A DNA stretch of 64,000 bases from Laburnicola sp. R22_1 (taxonomy: Eukaryota > Ascomycota > Dothideomycetes > Pleosporales > Didymosphaeriaceae). The stretch is taken from assembly GCA_014281115.1 (NCBI GenBank), contig JACONQ010000001.1, forward strand, positions 4,526,001 to 4,590,000, read 5' to 3'. Positions 43,896 to 55,500 of the stretch are shown one piece after another (the stretch's first letter is position 1; the number at the start of each line of letters is the position of its first letter). Below the pieces are notes generated by a model. That model had not been told where the DNA came from. It was given only the letters and a program-made list of their open reading frames with translations, and did no database searches. The translations under genes were made by a program, and so were the position numbers.

Positions 43896-45873
43896 GGTGT
43901 GCTAGGGGTAGGGTACAACGAGACGAGGAAGAAGAGGCAACAGGAAAGCGTGAATTGTATGGGTGATTCGAGTTGAAGAGTGGAATCACACGATCTAATC
44001 GATGAAAAAAATAATCAATTTACTGCCAGACGGGTGTGTTTTATTGTATGGAGTCGACTCCTCTGATCAAGCGTCGTAGTTCGGCGCCGGAACAAGCTAC
44101 GACGGGACATGCCCGGCATGCTAAGAAAGTAGGTGTGTCGGTGTTAGTATTTCCCATCCTGGGACAACACTGAACGCGTGTCAGTTAGTAGCTTCCAAGG
44201 TGTTATCGGTCCTGTGGTATTTTTCGCTCGACGAATCCTCTGATACTCCGGTGCATGGGGGGTGCCATGTTGTCGGGGCTGGGCCGAGTAAGCGGAGAGA
44301 AAGACTGCCGAGGTCGAAAGGTAGACGGCCGTCACTGTTGGTGGCAGCCGTGGTGTTGGTTGTCACCCGTCAGCCAGAGTGTAAGGGTCAAGGTCAAAAG
44401 CCAACTATGAACTAACCTGTCGGCGATCAAGATCCCTGTCGAAGTCGGGCCCGGTGCTCGGGATCTACTGTGCCGCAAGTCAACGTTCGTCCACCCGACA
44501 TGGAAAACCCGTCGAAGGCTTCTGGAAGCGGCGGGTGGCCTAAAAGTGCGAATCTCGAGCCTTACGTTACTAGCGCTACACCACCATGGCGCGAATTTGG
44601 CCCGCAATCGCGACATATCCGTTTCATGACTACTGAGATGGATCCATGAATCGTGGAGCTTGGAGCAGGCTGCGGGATTGAATATGCTTGGTATATGGGA
44701 GCGAGGGGTTTAGCGTGACTGCTGCTACGGTGCTTCGTTTCTGGACATATTGCGGCACCTGGTAGGATATCCTAGAAGCTTGAAAATGGCATGCTGATTG
44801 AGTTATGGAATAACGAAGGGATATGGGATTAGATGCGGTAGACTAGGAACAAGTACAATGTTTGGACAACGCACTATCTTTGCCATGTTCATCACAGCCT
44901 TATATAACGCATTAAATCTTTTACAATAACAACAGCAATACTATATATACACACAGAAGTAAAGCTTTCCGTATCTAAATAAAAGTTCCACACAACACAA
45001 TCCCATCCATCGTCCATCAAATCCACCAAGGCATTCCCATGCCCAATAACCCACCCCCAAACAACCTCACCTTCTATAACCACCAAGCCATCCCATAACT
45101 AGCCGCACATCCCCACACCACAACGCTCAAATAGATCTCCTCGCAAACCACATCTACCATCGCACAAACGTAAAACCTTAACCCTAAAGCACACCCACAC
45201 CCACATTCATAAGAAACCCCCAAACAACTTAACAACCTAATAATAACACGCATTCTTACCACTCCCAAAAATTCCCAACCCGCACATCTCACCATCTACC
45301 TAAACACCCCCAAAGTAAAAAAACTCCCCATGCGTAATCTAAAAACAAACCTTCACATAGTCTTTAGCTTTTTACCATAGAGAGATAATGCTGTAGTTAG
45401 TTGCTGAAAAAGATAGGGAGAGAGACATGGCGGTGTTGAATAATACACGCCCCAGCCCCAAATATATAACACTAGTAAAGAAGAACTTTTTATATTAAAA
45501 AAGAGTCTTGTTTTACATGCCCTTACCTCCCAAAGGGGTACCTGGGGCGAAAATTTCACTACGAAGGCTAGTACATTGGAACTGGAGAGTTTGTAGCAAG
45601 GGCGGTGGAGGATAGAAAGGGTAAGTGGTTGCGTTTAGGCGTGCGTAGAGGAATAGCGAGGGAAGAGGGCATGAGAGCAAGTTCGCCTGTTAGTCTGATG
45701 GTTACACCAACAAAACAGCGCCACATCGAAACACCCCGCACCAGCAGCCAAAAAAGCAGCACCTCCAATAGAAGATTCACATTTTATTAGACTAGCTAAC
45801 CCCTACACTACAGCAGAGCAGCCAAGCTGAGCCACGCGGCTCGGATATCTATCGCAACGCATTTCCCGAAAAT
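43896..45873. other. 2-kb gene-free gap inside the cluster
   Basis: No supported gene. 44880-45560 is strongly AT-rich and T/A-biased. A copy of the TATCCTGG-like dispersed motif lies at 44148-44170. Confidence 0.5.
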
Positions 45874-47033
45874 CTATTTGACCGAGGTAAACACCGGGCT
45901 CTTCTCAATGTACTGCTTCCACGTCGTCAACGGCTCGTCGACAATGGCGTGGCTAGCGTCGAGACTCTCGCCGCCAAAGTAGCCGCCCTCGTCGAAGAGC
46001 TGGTGGTTCTCGAGCATCTCCTGCTGGAACGACTCGGGGAGACCAAAGCCGCCGAGGATGCTCTTGTACACGTCGCCGGGGAGCTGGTTGTAGGCGGCCG
46101 AGGCGGCCGTCTTGGGGTAGACCTCCTTCATCTCCTCGACGATCTGCGTGGGCGTGTAGTAGGCCGTGGCGCCGAGGACGCGCTGGCCGAGGAGCTTCTC
46201 GCGGTTGAGGAAGATGCCCTTGACGAACTTGCCCGTGTCGTCTTCGGCGTCGAAGAGCGGCATGGGCGCGTCCTTGGTCGTCGGGAGGTTCAGCGTCCAG
46301 CCCGTCTGCTCCGAAATGGACATGCCGGGCAGGTTGGACATGAAGTAGCCGGCGAGGAAGAAGGTGGCGGGGACGCCAATCTCGCGGATGTACTCCTCAA
46401 CGGAGGCCTTGCTGTCGAAATGGTGCACGTTGGTGAGCTTGCCGTTGGTCACTGGTCATGGTGTTAGTAGCGGTCATGGAGGAGACAACGAGTCATGGCT
46501 TGGCTTACTCTTGGTAACGTTCATGAGGGAAGACCAGACGAGATGCTGGACACCCTCCGCCTTGGCGGCATCGGCGACAGCCTTGCCCTGGGTGACTTCG
46601 GGAGCGGCATCCATCTTCTCGAGGAAGTTGGTGACGGAGAAGACACCATAGGCGCCCTTGAGGACCGGGGCGAGCGTCTCGGGGGCGTTCAAGTCGGCCT
46701 GGCTTTGTTAGCATGCAGCGGACTGGGCATGGCTGACCGACGTACGGAGACGACCTCAGCACCGAGAGCAGTGAGGGCCTTTGCGGAGTCCTTGCTGGTG
46801 TCACGGGTGACAGCCTTGACGTGGAACTTGGCGGCGGTCTTGGGGTCGTTGAGGAGGGTCTTGACGACGGAGCCGCCCTGCTTGCCAGTGGCACCGAAGA
46901 CGACGATGGTTTGCTTGGCCATGTTGGTTGCGGGTGTGGCTGTTGTTGCTTTGGGAATGGCTGTGGTAGAGAGAGGGCGGGATGATTTGATGGCCTTGGA
47001 GGAGCGCTGGAAGAGCTTTTTGAAGGCACGCAT
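45874..47033 (-). CDS. NmrA-like NAD(P)-binding protein
   Basis: Predicted 351 residues in three exons: 47033-46746, 46698-46509 and 46451-45874. The introns are 47 and 57 bp. The Rossmann motif IVVFGATGKQGGSVVKTLL is at the N-terminus of the domain, followed by FHVKAVTRDTSKDSA and, after the splice, ADLNAPETLAPVLKGAYGVF and the HLVWSSLMNVTK strand. This is the NmrA/HSCARG family: atypical SDRs that sense or use NADP and often tailor secondary metabolites. Starting at 47033 adds 37 basic, Ser/Thr-rich residues (MRAFKKLFQRSSKAIKSSRP) resembling a mitochondrial presequence; the ATG at 46922 gives the more typical start MAKQTIVVFG. It is divergent from the membrane acyltransferase gene. Confidence 0.87.
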
Positions 47034-47712
47034 TGGGGGCGAGTCCGAGACGATTTTTCAGCGTAGTGGAGTTAATATGCAGCCGCGTTGTTCTTTGAAC
47101 TTCTTGGACGCCTCAGGAGGGAGCGGATTGCAAATCGGCTGTCGTGGTTCGGGGTACAGAGAGTGCTTTTCCGCTAGCTGCCGCGCCCGGATTGGGTCGG
47201 TGGCTGTTGTGGTGGGTCGCGCGGAGGCAGATATGCAGGCCCAAGGTAAGCCGCCCGTAAACACGCTCGCTTTCACGGGCTTGGCGCGGGGCTCGGGATT
47301 CGCTTCCAGTGTTGTTGGTCAGGCACGGCCCACGGCACGCAGCGACGCCGAGCGCGCTAGCCGGTGCTAACCTAACCATGTCGTGCATGTCGTGCATGTC
47401 GGCGGCGGCACAGTCAGCGCCCACTCGGTCACCTCCAGCGCCCACGCCGTCGAAGCCTCTGCCGTCAACATGTCCTCTCCAAAACATGACCGCCACCCTG
47501 ACGGCGCCAGCTCCGCAAGCGTCGTGTGCACGCAGCGCACGAATGGTGCCACGGCTGGTAAAAGAGCTGCGCGATCCACTGTACGGGGTCGGCCTCCTTG
47601 CATCTCTTTGTTTGCCTCTTGCATTCGCACCCGTGGACCTACAACCTGCACCCGCACCTGCACCTGCGTCACAGAAGTCACGTGACGCGGCCTCCGTTCA
47701 CAGTGTTCCGCC
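47034..47712. promoter_or_regulatory. Shared promoter, NmrA-like / acyltransferase pair
   Basis: 679 bp between divergent starts. It includes a tcgtgcatg tandem duplication at about 47380-47398. Open frames inside are compositional. Confidence 0.4.
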
Positions 47713-49130
47713 ATGGCCACCGCCCACACCACGGTGAAGGCGCCCTATACGCCCATCCCCCAGCGCGAGGCGCTGAACATCGTGCTCGTTGCCTACGTGC
47801 CCGCGCTGCTGCTCTTCCTCTATGGCGAGCTCCCGCCCGCCGTCGCTGACTTCTACGTCGCGCATCCGTGCGAGCTCATAGCCGGCACCTTTGCGCTTCC
47901 CATGCTGGGCATGATGTACCTGCACCCGCGCTCGCCCTTGCGTCTGGCCATCATTCCGCTCGTTGCCCTGGGCTACTTTGCCTATCGCACCCAGGTGCCG
48001 CGCTTCCTCCAAAACAGGTCGCGCGCCAGCTTCCCAGAGGGCCCGTTTTACCTGCTGTTTCTCACGGCTATTGACGCCCTCGTGCTGCGCCGCGTCTACC
48101 TCGGCGTCGACGGCAAGGAAAAATCCGAGCGTTTGGTAAGCCGCGAGACGAGCAAGTCCAAGGCGAACGCGCAGGACACGAGCGGCATCCTGTCCTGGAG
48201 AGCGCTGGCGTGGGCGAGCCGTGTGGTGTTCAGCTACCGTGCCATTGGCTTGCCGAAGCAGGTGCCCAACCTTCCCAAGTGGTCCCACAAGGACCCCAGC
48301 TACGCGCCCTCTCGGTCTGCGTTTCTGCTGAGGCGGGGCCTGGCCGTCGTGGGCGCCTTCTTGGTGATTGATTTCCTGGGCACCCAGCCCAAGCCGGATC
48401 CAGAAGACTTCTCAGCCGAGAAGGCCTTGCTGTTCCCGCCGGCCCATGTGCTCAACGGCGCGACCATTGGCACGCGGGTCGTCAGCACTGTGCTGTGGTG
48501 GACCATCCTGCGCCTCAATATTGGCTTGTTTTACAACCTCTTCAGCTTCGTCGGCGTCGCGACGTTCCTCACGTCCCCGGCTGAATGGCCGCCCTACTTT
48601 GGCAGCGTGTTGGAGTCGTACAACCTGCGCAGGTTCTGGTCGTAAGTGAAACACGTCCCACCCCAAGATCAAGCTGACCAAAGCGAAGCGTCTTCTGGCA
48701 CACCGGGCTGAGGAACCCGCTCAGCAGCACTGCCACCTTCTGGGCCTACGATGTGCTGCGTCTGCCTAAAGGATCCCTGCTCGGCCGTTACACCAGCGCT
48801 TACCTGACTTTTGCCCTCTCCGGCTTCGTGCACACGCTCATGGACAATACGGCTGGGATCCCGCTCGCCACGAACACGGCGTGGAAGCTGTTCACAATGC
48901 AGGCAGTTGGCATCACGCTGGAGGACTTGGCAGAGGCTACGTACTACCGGATTGCGGGGCCCAGCACCAGCAAGTCCACCAGCCTGTGGAAGAAGGCCGT
49001 GGGTTTCATTTGGGTGCTGGCGTGGCTCGCATGGACTACGCCGTCGTGGAGCTACCAGAACATGACGCACGACGGCGAACCGCTGTACCCGTTCAGCGCC
49101 TTCGGCAGCCTCAAGACTATCACCGCATAA
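47713..49130 (+). CDS. Wax-synthase/TRI7-type membrane acyltransferase
   Basis: Predicted 456-residue multi-pass membrane protein. Exon 1 is 47713-48641, the 47-bp intron 48642-48688 (GTAAGT, AGCTGACC branch, AAG acceptor), and exon 2 48689-49130. The wax-synthase domain (MBOAT-like) is marked by NLRRFWSVFWHTGLRNPLSS, formed across the splice, and by the downstream FALSGFVHTLMD segment, whose His fits the presumed catalytic histidine. Eight or so hydrophobic segments are visible. Fungal relatives such as TRI7 and several meroterpenoid-cluster enzymes O-acetylate secondary metabolites. It probably acts at the ER membrane on a hydroxyl of the cluster product (inference). Confidence 0.82.
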
Positions 49131-49657
49131 GACCAGCCTGTCCGACAACGCTCTCGGATATCCTAGCGTGGGTGAAAGACATGGAACGACGCCATGACGA
49201 GCGTGGAATAGGAACAACTGTAGCTAGAATGTAAATAGGAGCATCGCATACTTGTAAATTATGTACATAGCTACGCAGACAGGAGCAACAATGGAGCTAC
49301 ATGATAAGCTTTCCAGTGAGCACCATGCACCTCTGAGTGGTGGGATAAATCCACCTCGTATGTATGTCTTGCAGCAGAACGATGGTGGTAGTGGCGGGGC
49401 TGGAACATCAGTTCACGGAAGGCAGGAGCTATGGCCTCGCCGATGAGGGGCAGGTGCGAATTTCGGAAGCCGATCGGAAGCGGAGGTGGGGTGGGGGCTG
49501 ACTCATCTTGGGCTCGGAGGAACCATTTAGCGCATCACGCTAACTACGCGTCCACAACAGGAGGAAGGCTTGAGATTGTACATGCCATCAATTCATCTCG
49601 CATGAGCATGAGCCCCGGTCTGTCTACCAACATCGCTAAATGAAAACAGGCTTTTAT
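49131..49657. other. Intergenic between convergent genes
   Basis: No gene seen. Confidence 0.5.
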
Positions 49658-51249
49658 TTACGGTGCAGCCACCAAGGGGTATGACTTGTTGAACACGTTC
49701 CCCGGGTCGAACTTCTGCTTGAGCTCGGCAAGACGCGGGAGGTTCTTGCCAAAGATGCGTTGCGGGTCGACCAGCAGTGCTGCGGCCTTGTCAGTGAAAG
49801 CCTACGATGCATATGCATCGGGTCACTTACCATCGTAGTTTCCGTACTCGCCTATTGAATCGGCCACCTCCTTGCCCTTCACGCGCTCGAGCTCGCCGCG
49901 GACCACCTTCGCAGTGTCGGCCGCCCATGCCCTGACGGTAGCATCGTCCTCGGCCTTGTACCAGAACGGACCGATCATGACTTGTTGGTGGTCGCCACGG
50001 ATGGCGTGGGCCATATCCTGCCAGGGCTTCATGACCTTGCCCATGTGGAAAAACTCGAACAACATGATGGACTTGGTAGAGCCTTCAACCTGCCAGTGGA
50101 GCTTCTTCAGCTCGTCCAGCAGCGAGTGCACAAAGTTGGGGTCGAGAGGCAGCGAGAATGGTACGCCCTTGGAGAGCTTGCGGTTGCCGTAATCCACGGG
50201 CGCGTTCATGAGGCTGTTCTGCTCGACGTATGGGCGCATCTTGGTGTTGTTCACCTTTGGGTTGAGCTCCAACAGTCCCTTGAACACCTCTTTGGCCTCG
50301 CCTTCCGGGCCGTTGTGGAAGACCGTCGCAATCACAGCGGGCTCGTGCATGAACGGGGGCTGAGTAATGCCCATGACCATGGCCGAGTCGCCGTTGGTGG
50401 TTGCCATGAGGTTGTTGGCGAAGTTGACGACGCTAGTCAAGTCCCTGGCGGCCGGGAAGATCAACTGCCCACTCCACACAGGGTTTGTCTGGGGGTGGAG
50501 CTGGAAGGTGAAGTCCACTGCGACACCGAAGCAGTGGCCAGCGCCACGGATCGCCCAAAAGAGGTCCTGGTTCTCCTCACTGGAGGCAGTAACGATGCTT
50601 CCGTCAGCGAGGACCATGGTCGCCGCACGTAGCTCGTCGATGGTGAGACCGTAACGCCCAGTCAACCATCCGTAACCGCCACCGAGGGTCCTGAGCATCT
50701 GTCAGCGATGCCTACTCAAGAGGCTTCATTCCCCATCACTTACAGTCCACCGACACCAGTGTGGTTGATGGTGCCTCCAATCATGACAAGGTTATGTTTG
50801 GCTGCCGCTTCGTCGACGTCCTTCCAGATGCAGCCACCCTGTACCTTGGCGGTGTTGTTGCTCAGGTCAACAGTGACGCCTCGCATCTTGCCCATATCAA
50901 TCTGGAGCCCACCTTCAATCGAGGCAGCGCCACTGGAGCCGTGCTTGCCGCCACACACGGCGAGCGGGACGGCAAATTCCTTTGACAGGAGGATTGCGGT
51001 GGAGATATCCTCGGCCGTTGTGGGGTACACCACGATACCCTGTATCTGGCTATCAGCATCGCATTTGAACAAGGAGTAATTTCATCTGTTTCGAAGAATG
51101 TTCTCTTTACTGACAGCTTTCTTCTCCATCTCGTCGCTCCATCTTATGATGGCGTTGGCGTATCCTTCGGAATCAGGCGTAAACACCGTCGAGTTCTTCA
51201 AGGTACTCCGTAATTTCGCAGCAAGAGCAGACACGTTGGATGCGGCCAT
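49658..51249 (-). CDS. Berberine-bridge-type FAD oxidase, intracellular
   Basis: Predicted 470-residue enzyme in four exons: 51249-51115, 51039-50744, 50690-49831 and 49779-49658. The introns are 75, 53 and 51 bp. The first donor is GTCAGT, unusual, but it yields the family consensus RWSDEMEKKAGIVVYPTTAE. The His for covalent FAD is in VCGGKHGSSGA; the second attachment Cys is absent ([20 protein letters not shown]), so flavin should be monocovalent, unlike the secreted oxidase at 35744. The C-terminal BBE motif is RIFGKNLPRLAELKQKFDPG and NVFNKSYPL. No signal peptide is present. The frame upstream of 51249 starts with GTG, so 51249 is the first ATG. It is divergent from the PKS and likely oxidises a pathway intermediate. 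Confidence 0.9.
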
Positions 51250-52527
51250 CTTAATTGGCTTCGTCGGGTTGTTGTTGAAGACTTTGACGCGGTTGTCGAA
51301 TGCTTGGACACTAGGTGAGGGCTTAAGTACTTTGAGCACACAAAATATTCGCCTTTTGCTGAGACCGACAACGTTGATATGTTAATCTAGTCTACGAATG
51401 TCTCCTGATTCTCGAACCACAGCCTGCGATACCTCTAACAGTTGTGGTTGTTGGTCGTAGTTGTTCCTGCTCGGTAAACCCCGGTCCCGACACACCCATT
51501 ACCGAAGTCCGAGCATCGCGGCTCTTTTAGGAACATTGCCACCCTTGGTGGATAAATCTTACCAGAATCCCTCCTGACAGTCAGGGTATTGTTGAGTAAT
51601 TAATCGCTCACTGTTGTCGCTGATGAGTCTGATGATCGTCCAGAGAAGCAGCCATCGAGATCGCCACAATTACGATGGATCTACACACATCTTCATGCTC
51701 TGGTGGATGACACCGGCATCATCACCGCCTCTCTTAGTTGCTATACGACGGCCTGTAATATCTAATCAGTACTGGATCCTTTAGGATGACACGCGTTGCA
51801 TTCTTGCGTGCGCTGAGCCTGGACGGGCTTGGCGACGTCCCCTGATTATGCTCGGCACGCAACGGGACCCACTCGCAACACATGGGCGATCGTGGTGATT
51901 TGCTTGAACAGATTGTTTGACCGGGTGCGCGGGTAACCCGAAACGTTTCTGCAGTGTAAAGATTACGCTTGTGTCGGGAGCCGACATCTCCTACAGGCCC
52001 TTATGTTGTGGATTTAGGCCACAAGAGGTTAGCCTAGGCCTCTGACAACATGCTGCTGCACACGTTGCGATGATTTTCCTGACCCGAATAATGACCGTTA
52101 GGAATCACCGTCAGAAACACCATCTCCAGTAGTACAAGTGGCATCAGGGCTTACCAGGTGGATTCCTAAAGCGCGTACCGGTATCCCTCTCACAGTAAGG
52201 CCAAGCACGTGAATTCATGCGAAGTCCTATCTATGGCCAAGCATTGGGGTTCAGCTCCGCGTGGGTCGATACAGAGCCGCGAGAATCGCGTGGCTACGGT
52301 CAGATTGTGGCTCCCGGACATTGCAACCATGAAAACATCCCGGAACCAACCCCACGGCATGCTGTAACTCCAAACCCGACGCGAGAAATCTCCAAGCAAA
52401 GACTATGCCATATATCTCTTCTGTCTACTCTGCTGCTCGTCTACTTCTCCCACGCCACCCTGTCACAGTACTCGTATCTTTGGCCCTGTGGACTATCGCT
52501 TCAGTCCTTCGTCGTTCCTTTCCAAGC
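51250..52527. promoter_or_regulatory. Divergent PKS / oxidase promoter with an AflR-type site
   Basis: 1.28 kb between the oxidase start (51249) and the PKS start (52528). A palindromic TCGGGAGCCGA at 51974-51984 fits TCG-N5-CGA, the AflR-family consensus, and is the only such match I noticed in the cluster promoters I checked. A CT-rich leader precedes the PKS ATG. Confidence 0.5.
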
Positions 52528-55500
52528 ATGTCTGTTTCTTTGTTTCCGGATCAGTTACCAGATACCCGAGGCCTCATTCGACGAGCGCAAGAAGCGAAAA
52601 AGAGGACAGTACTTGTTAAATCCTTCCTTGAGAAGGCATACTCCGCCCTGCGAGCGGAAGTATGGGAGCTCCCCAGGGATGTTAGAACACAGATACCGCC
52701 TTTCAACAGCGTGTATGATTTGAGCGAGAGACATGCCGCCTCCAAAATTCAGCGTGTGGAAGTGTCGAGCGCACTTCTTGTGATCGCTGAGCTGGTGAAC
52801 TTCATCGGGTATGTTTTGACCACCCACCGCAACTTCAACAATTTGCTGACCACAGTACTCACAGCCATCACGAGCAAGATAGCCACAGCCTTGATACCAC
52901 GAATGACCTCCTGGTCGGAACTGGTCTTGGTCAGCTAGCTGCTGCCGCAGTTGCTTGCTCAGCGAACATTATTGATCTTCCCGACATTGCAGTAGAGTCG
53001 GTTCGATTGGCATTCCGCACTGGAGCAGTAGTGGAGAACTTTTCGATACCAGCTCGACGCGCCGGAGAATCTGACGCCAGCTGGAGCCTCGTTGTGCCAG
53101 GTACATTCGAAGAGATCCGAACCGAACTCGAGAATGTCCAACATTCCGCAGTAAGTAATCAAGCGAGTGTTCGCATTTTCACCTTCACTAAGGTCTACAG
53201 AATTTGCCTGTCACAAGCAGAGCGTTCATATCCACTGTCAGTGACTCGGCAAGCACGATCAATGGTAGCCCTGCACGCCTTGACTGGCTGAAGCGGAACT
53301 CGAAGCTTTTCCAATCGCCGCAGGTTCAAGATGTGGAGAGTGTGGGTGTCTGGCACGCAGCGGATATTTACAGTGAAGAACAGGTGCTGGAGGTCACCCA
53401 GTCGCGGTCTGAGGCTGTAAGCCAGATACCTGCTCCCCGGAGGGCCATCATATCGGCCAGCACCGGACAACGGTCAGAAGCCACGAGCGCAAGCGCACTC
53501 TTCAGAGACGCTATCACCGAGATTCTCCGAAAACCCGTGCAATGGTCGTCGGTCACAAAGGCTGTGGCGACTGACTCCTTGTTGTCGCACACCACTACAG
53601 CCCAGCTCTCCGGTTTCGAGGCGTCGCAAGCTACTAAGAGCCTCCAAGCTGCCATTGAGGCGGAGGGAAAGCCGGTCACACTCCAGGACCTGGGTGAATG
53701 GTCAACAGCCGCAACTGGCTCGAAACCTGTGAACAGCACTTCGAACATCGCCATTGTTGGCATGTCTGGACGGTTCCCTGGCGCACCTGATGTTGAGGCG
53801 CTCTGGGACGTCCTCGTGTCCGGAAAGGACATGCACAAGCGAATTCCCAAGGACCGCTTTGATCCCGAGACGCACTATGATCCGAATGGCAAGATCAACA
53901 ACACTAGTCATACCCCATTTGGTGCCTTTATCGAGGAGCCAGGTCTATTCGACGCCCGGTTTTTCCACATGTCACCCACTGAAGCTAGCCAAACAGATCC
54001 TATGCATCGTCTAGCTCTCGTTACAGCCTACGAGGCCCTCGAGCAGTCTGGTTTCGTTCTCAACTCGACACCATCCTCGCAGCAAGATCGCGTTGGTACG
54101 TTCTACGGTCAGACATCCGATGATTGGCGTGAGGTCAACGCTGCCCAAAATATTGGCACATACTTCATTCCTGGAGGCGTGCGAGCGTTTGCTCCTGGTC
54201 GCATCAGTTACTATTTTGGTTTCCGAGGCCCCAGCTATAGCGTTGATACTGCGTGTTCGTCCAGTATGGCTGCGATCCAAATCGCGTGCTCCTCCTTGAA
54301 GGCTGGCGAATGCGATACCGCAATTGCCGGCGGTGCCAATATTCTTACCGCACCGGATATCTTTGCGGGTCTCAGTCGTGGTCAGTTCCTCTCGAAAACT
54401 GGCTCTTGCAAGACCTGGGACAGCAAGGCGGATGGTTACTGCCGAGCTGATGGTGTGGGTTCAGTCGTACTGAAACGGCTGGACGACGCTATTAACGACA
54501 AGAGCAACATCCTCGGGGTGATTCTTGGTAGCGCCACCAACCACTCTGCTGATGCCATCTCCATCACCCACCCCCACGCTGGCAACCAAGCCTACCTTTA
54601 CCAAAGTGTCTTGCACGAGGCCGGCGTTAACCCCTTGGACGTCAGCTACGTTGAGATGCACGGAACTGGGACCCAGGCCGGAGATATGGCTGAAATCGGA
54701 TCCGTTACCACCGTCTTTGCTCCCGAACATGCTCGAGGCTCAGACCCCGAAAAGGTGCTACACATCGGAGCCATCAAGTCCAACATCGGTCATGGTGAAG
54801 CCGCCGCAGGTATCGGAGCGCTCATCAAAGTGCTTCTCATGCTTCAAAAGAGCACTATCCCCAAGCACATTGGTATCAAGCATGAGATCAATCCCGGTTT
54901 CCCTGATCTGGTTGTTCGCAACATGAAGGTTCCCTTCGAGAACACGCCGTTCCCGCGACCTGAGGGCAAGCACAGGACTGTGTTCTTGAACAACTTTAGC
55001 GCAGCCGGCGGTAACACGGCCATGCTCATCTGTGATGGGCCTGCCCAGACTAAGCCTTTGGACACCGACCCACGCACTTTCTTGCCGTTCGTTACTTCCG
55101 CCAAATCTCTCTCTTCCCTGACGAGACAGGCCAAGACCTTGGCTGCCTACATCTCGAGCGCACCGGCTGATGCTTTTGCGAGCTTGTCTTACACTTTGAC
55201 CGCTCGACGCATGCACCATAGTTACCGAATCGGAGTGACCGCCTCCAGCATGGAAGAGCTCAAGACTCTGATCCTGGCCAAGGCGGACGAAGGCAACTTT
55301 TCTCCGGTTCCGTCCAATCCGCCCAAGTCCGCTTTCGTCTTCACTGGACAGGGAGCATACTATGCTGGATTTGGGAAGACTCTGTTCGCGCAATCCAAGA
55401 CGTTCCGATCCACCATTCTGCATCTTGACCAACTAGCGCAGGCTCAGGGTTCCCCCTCCTTTCTATCCGCGCTTGACGGAACTTCTACTGAGCAGCTCAC

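Noticed and set aside
52405..52527. Upstream in-frame ATG of the PKS adding 41 hydrophobic residues
   Set aside because: The addition does not resemble SAT domains; the sequence is a CT-rich leader. The ATG at 52528 gives the usual N-terminus.
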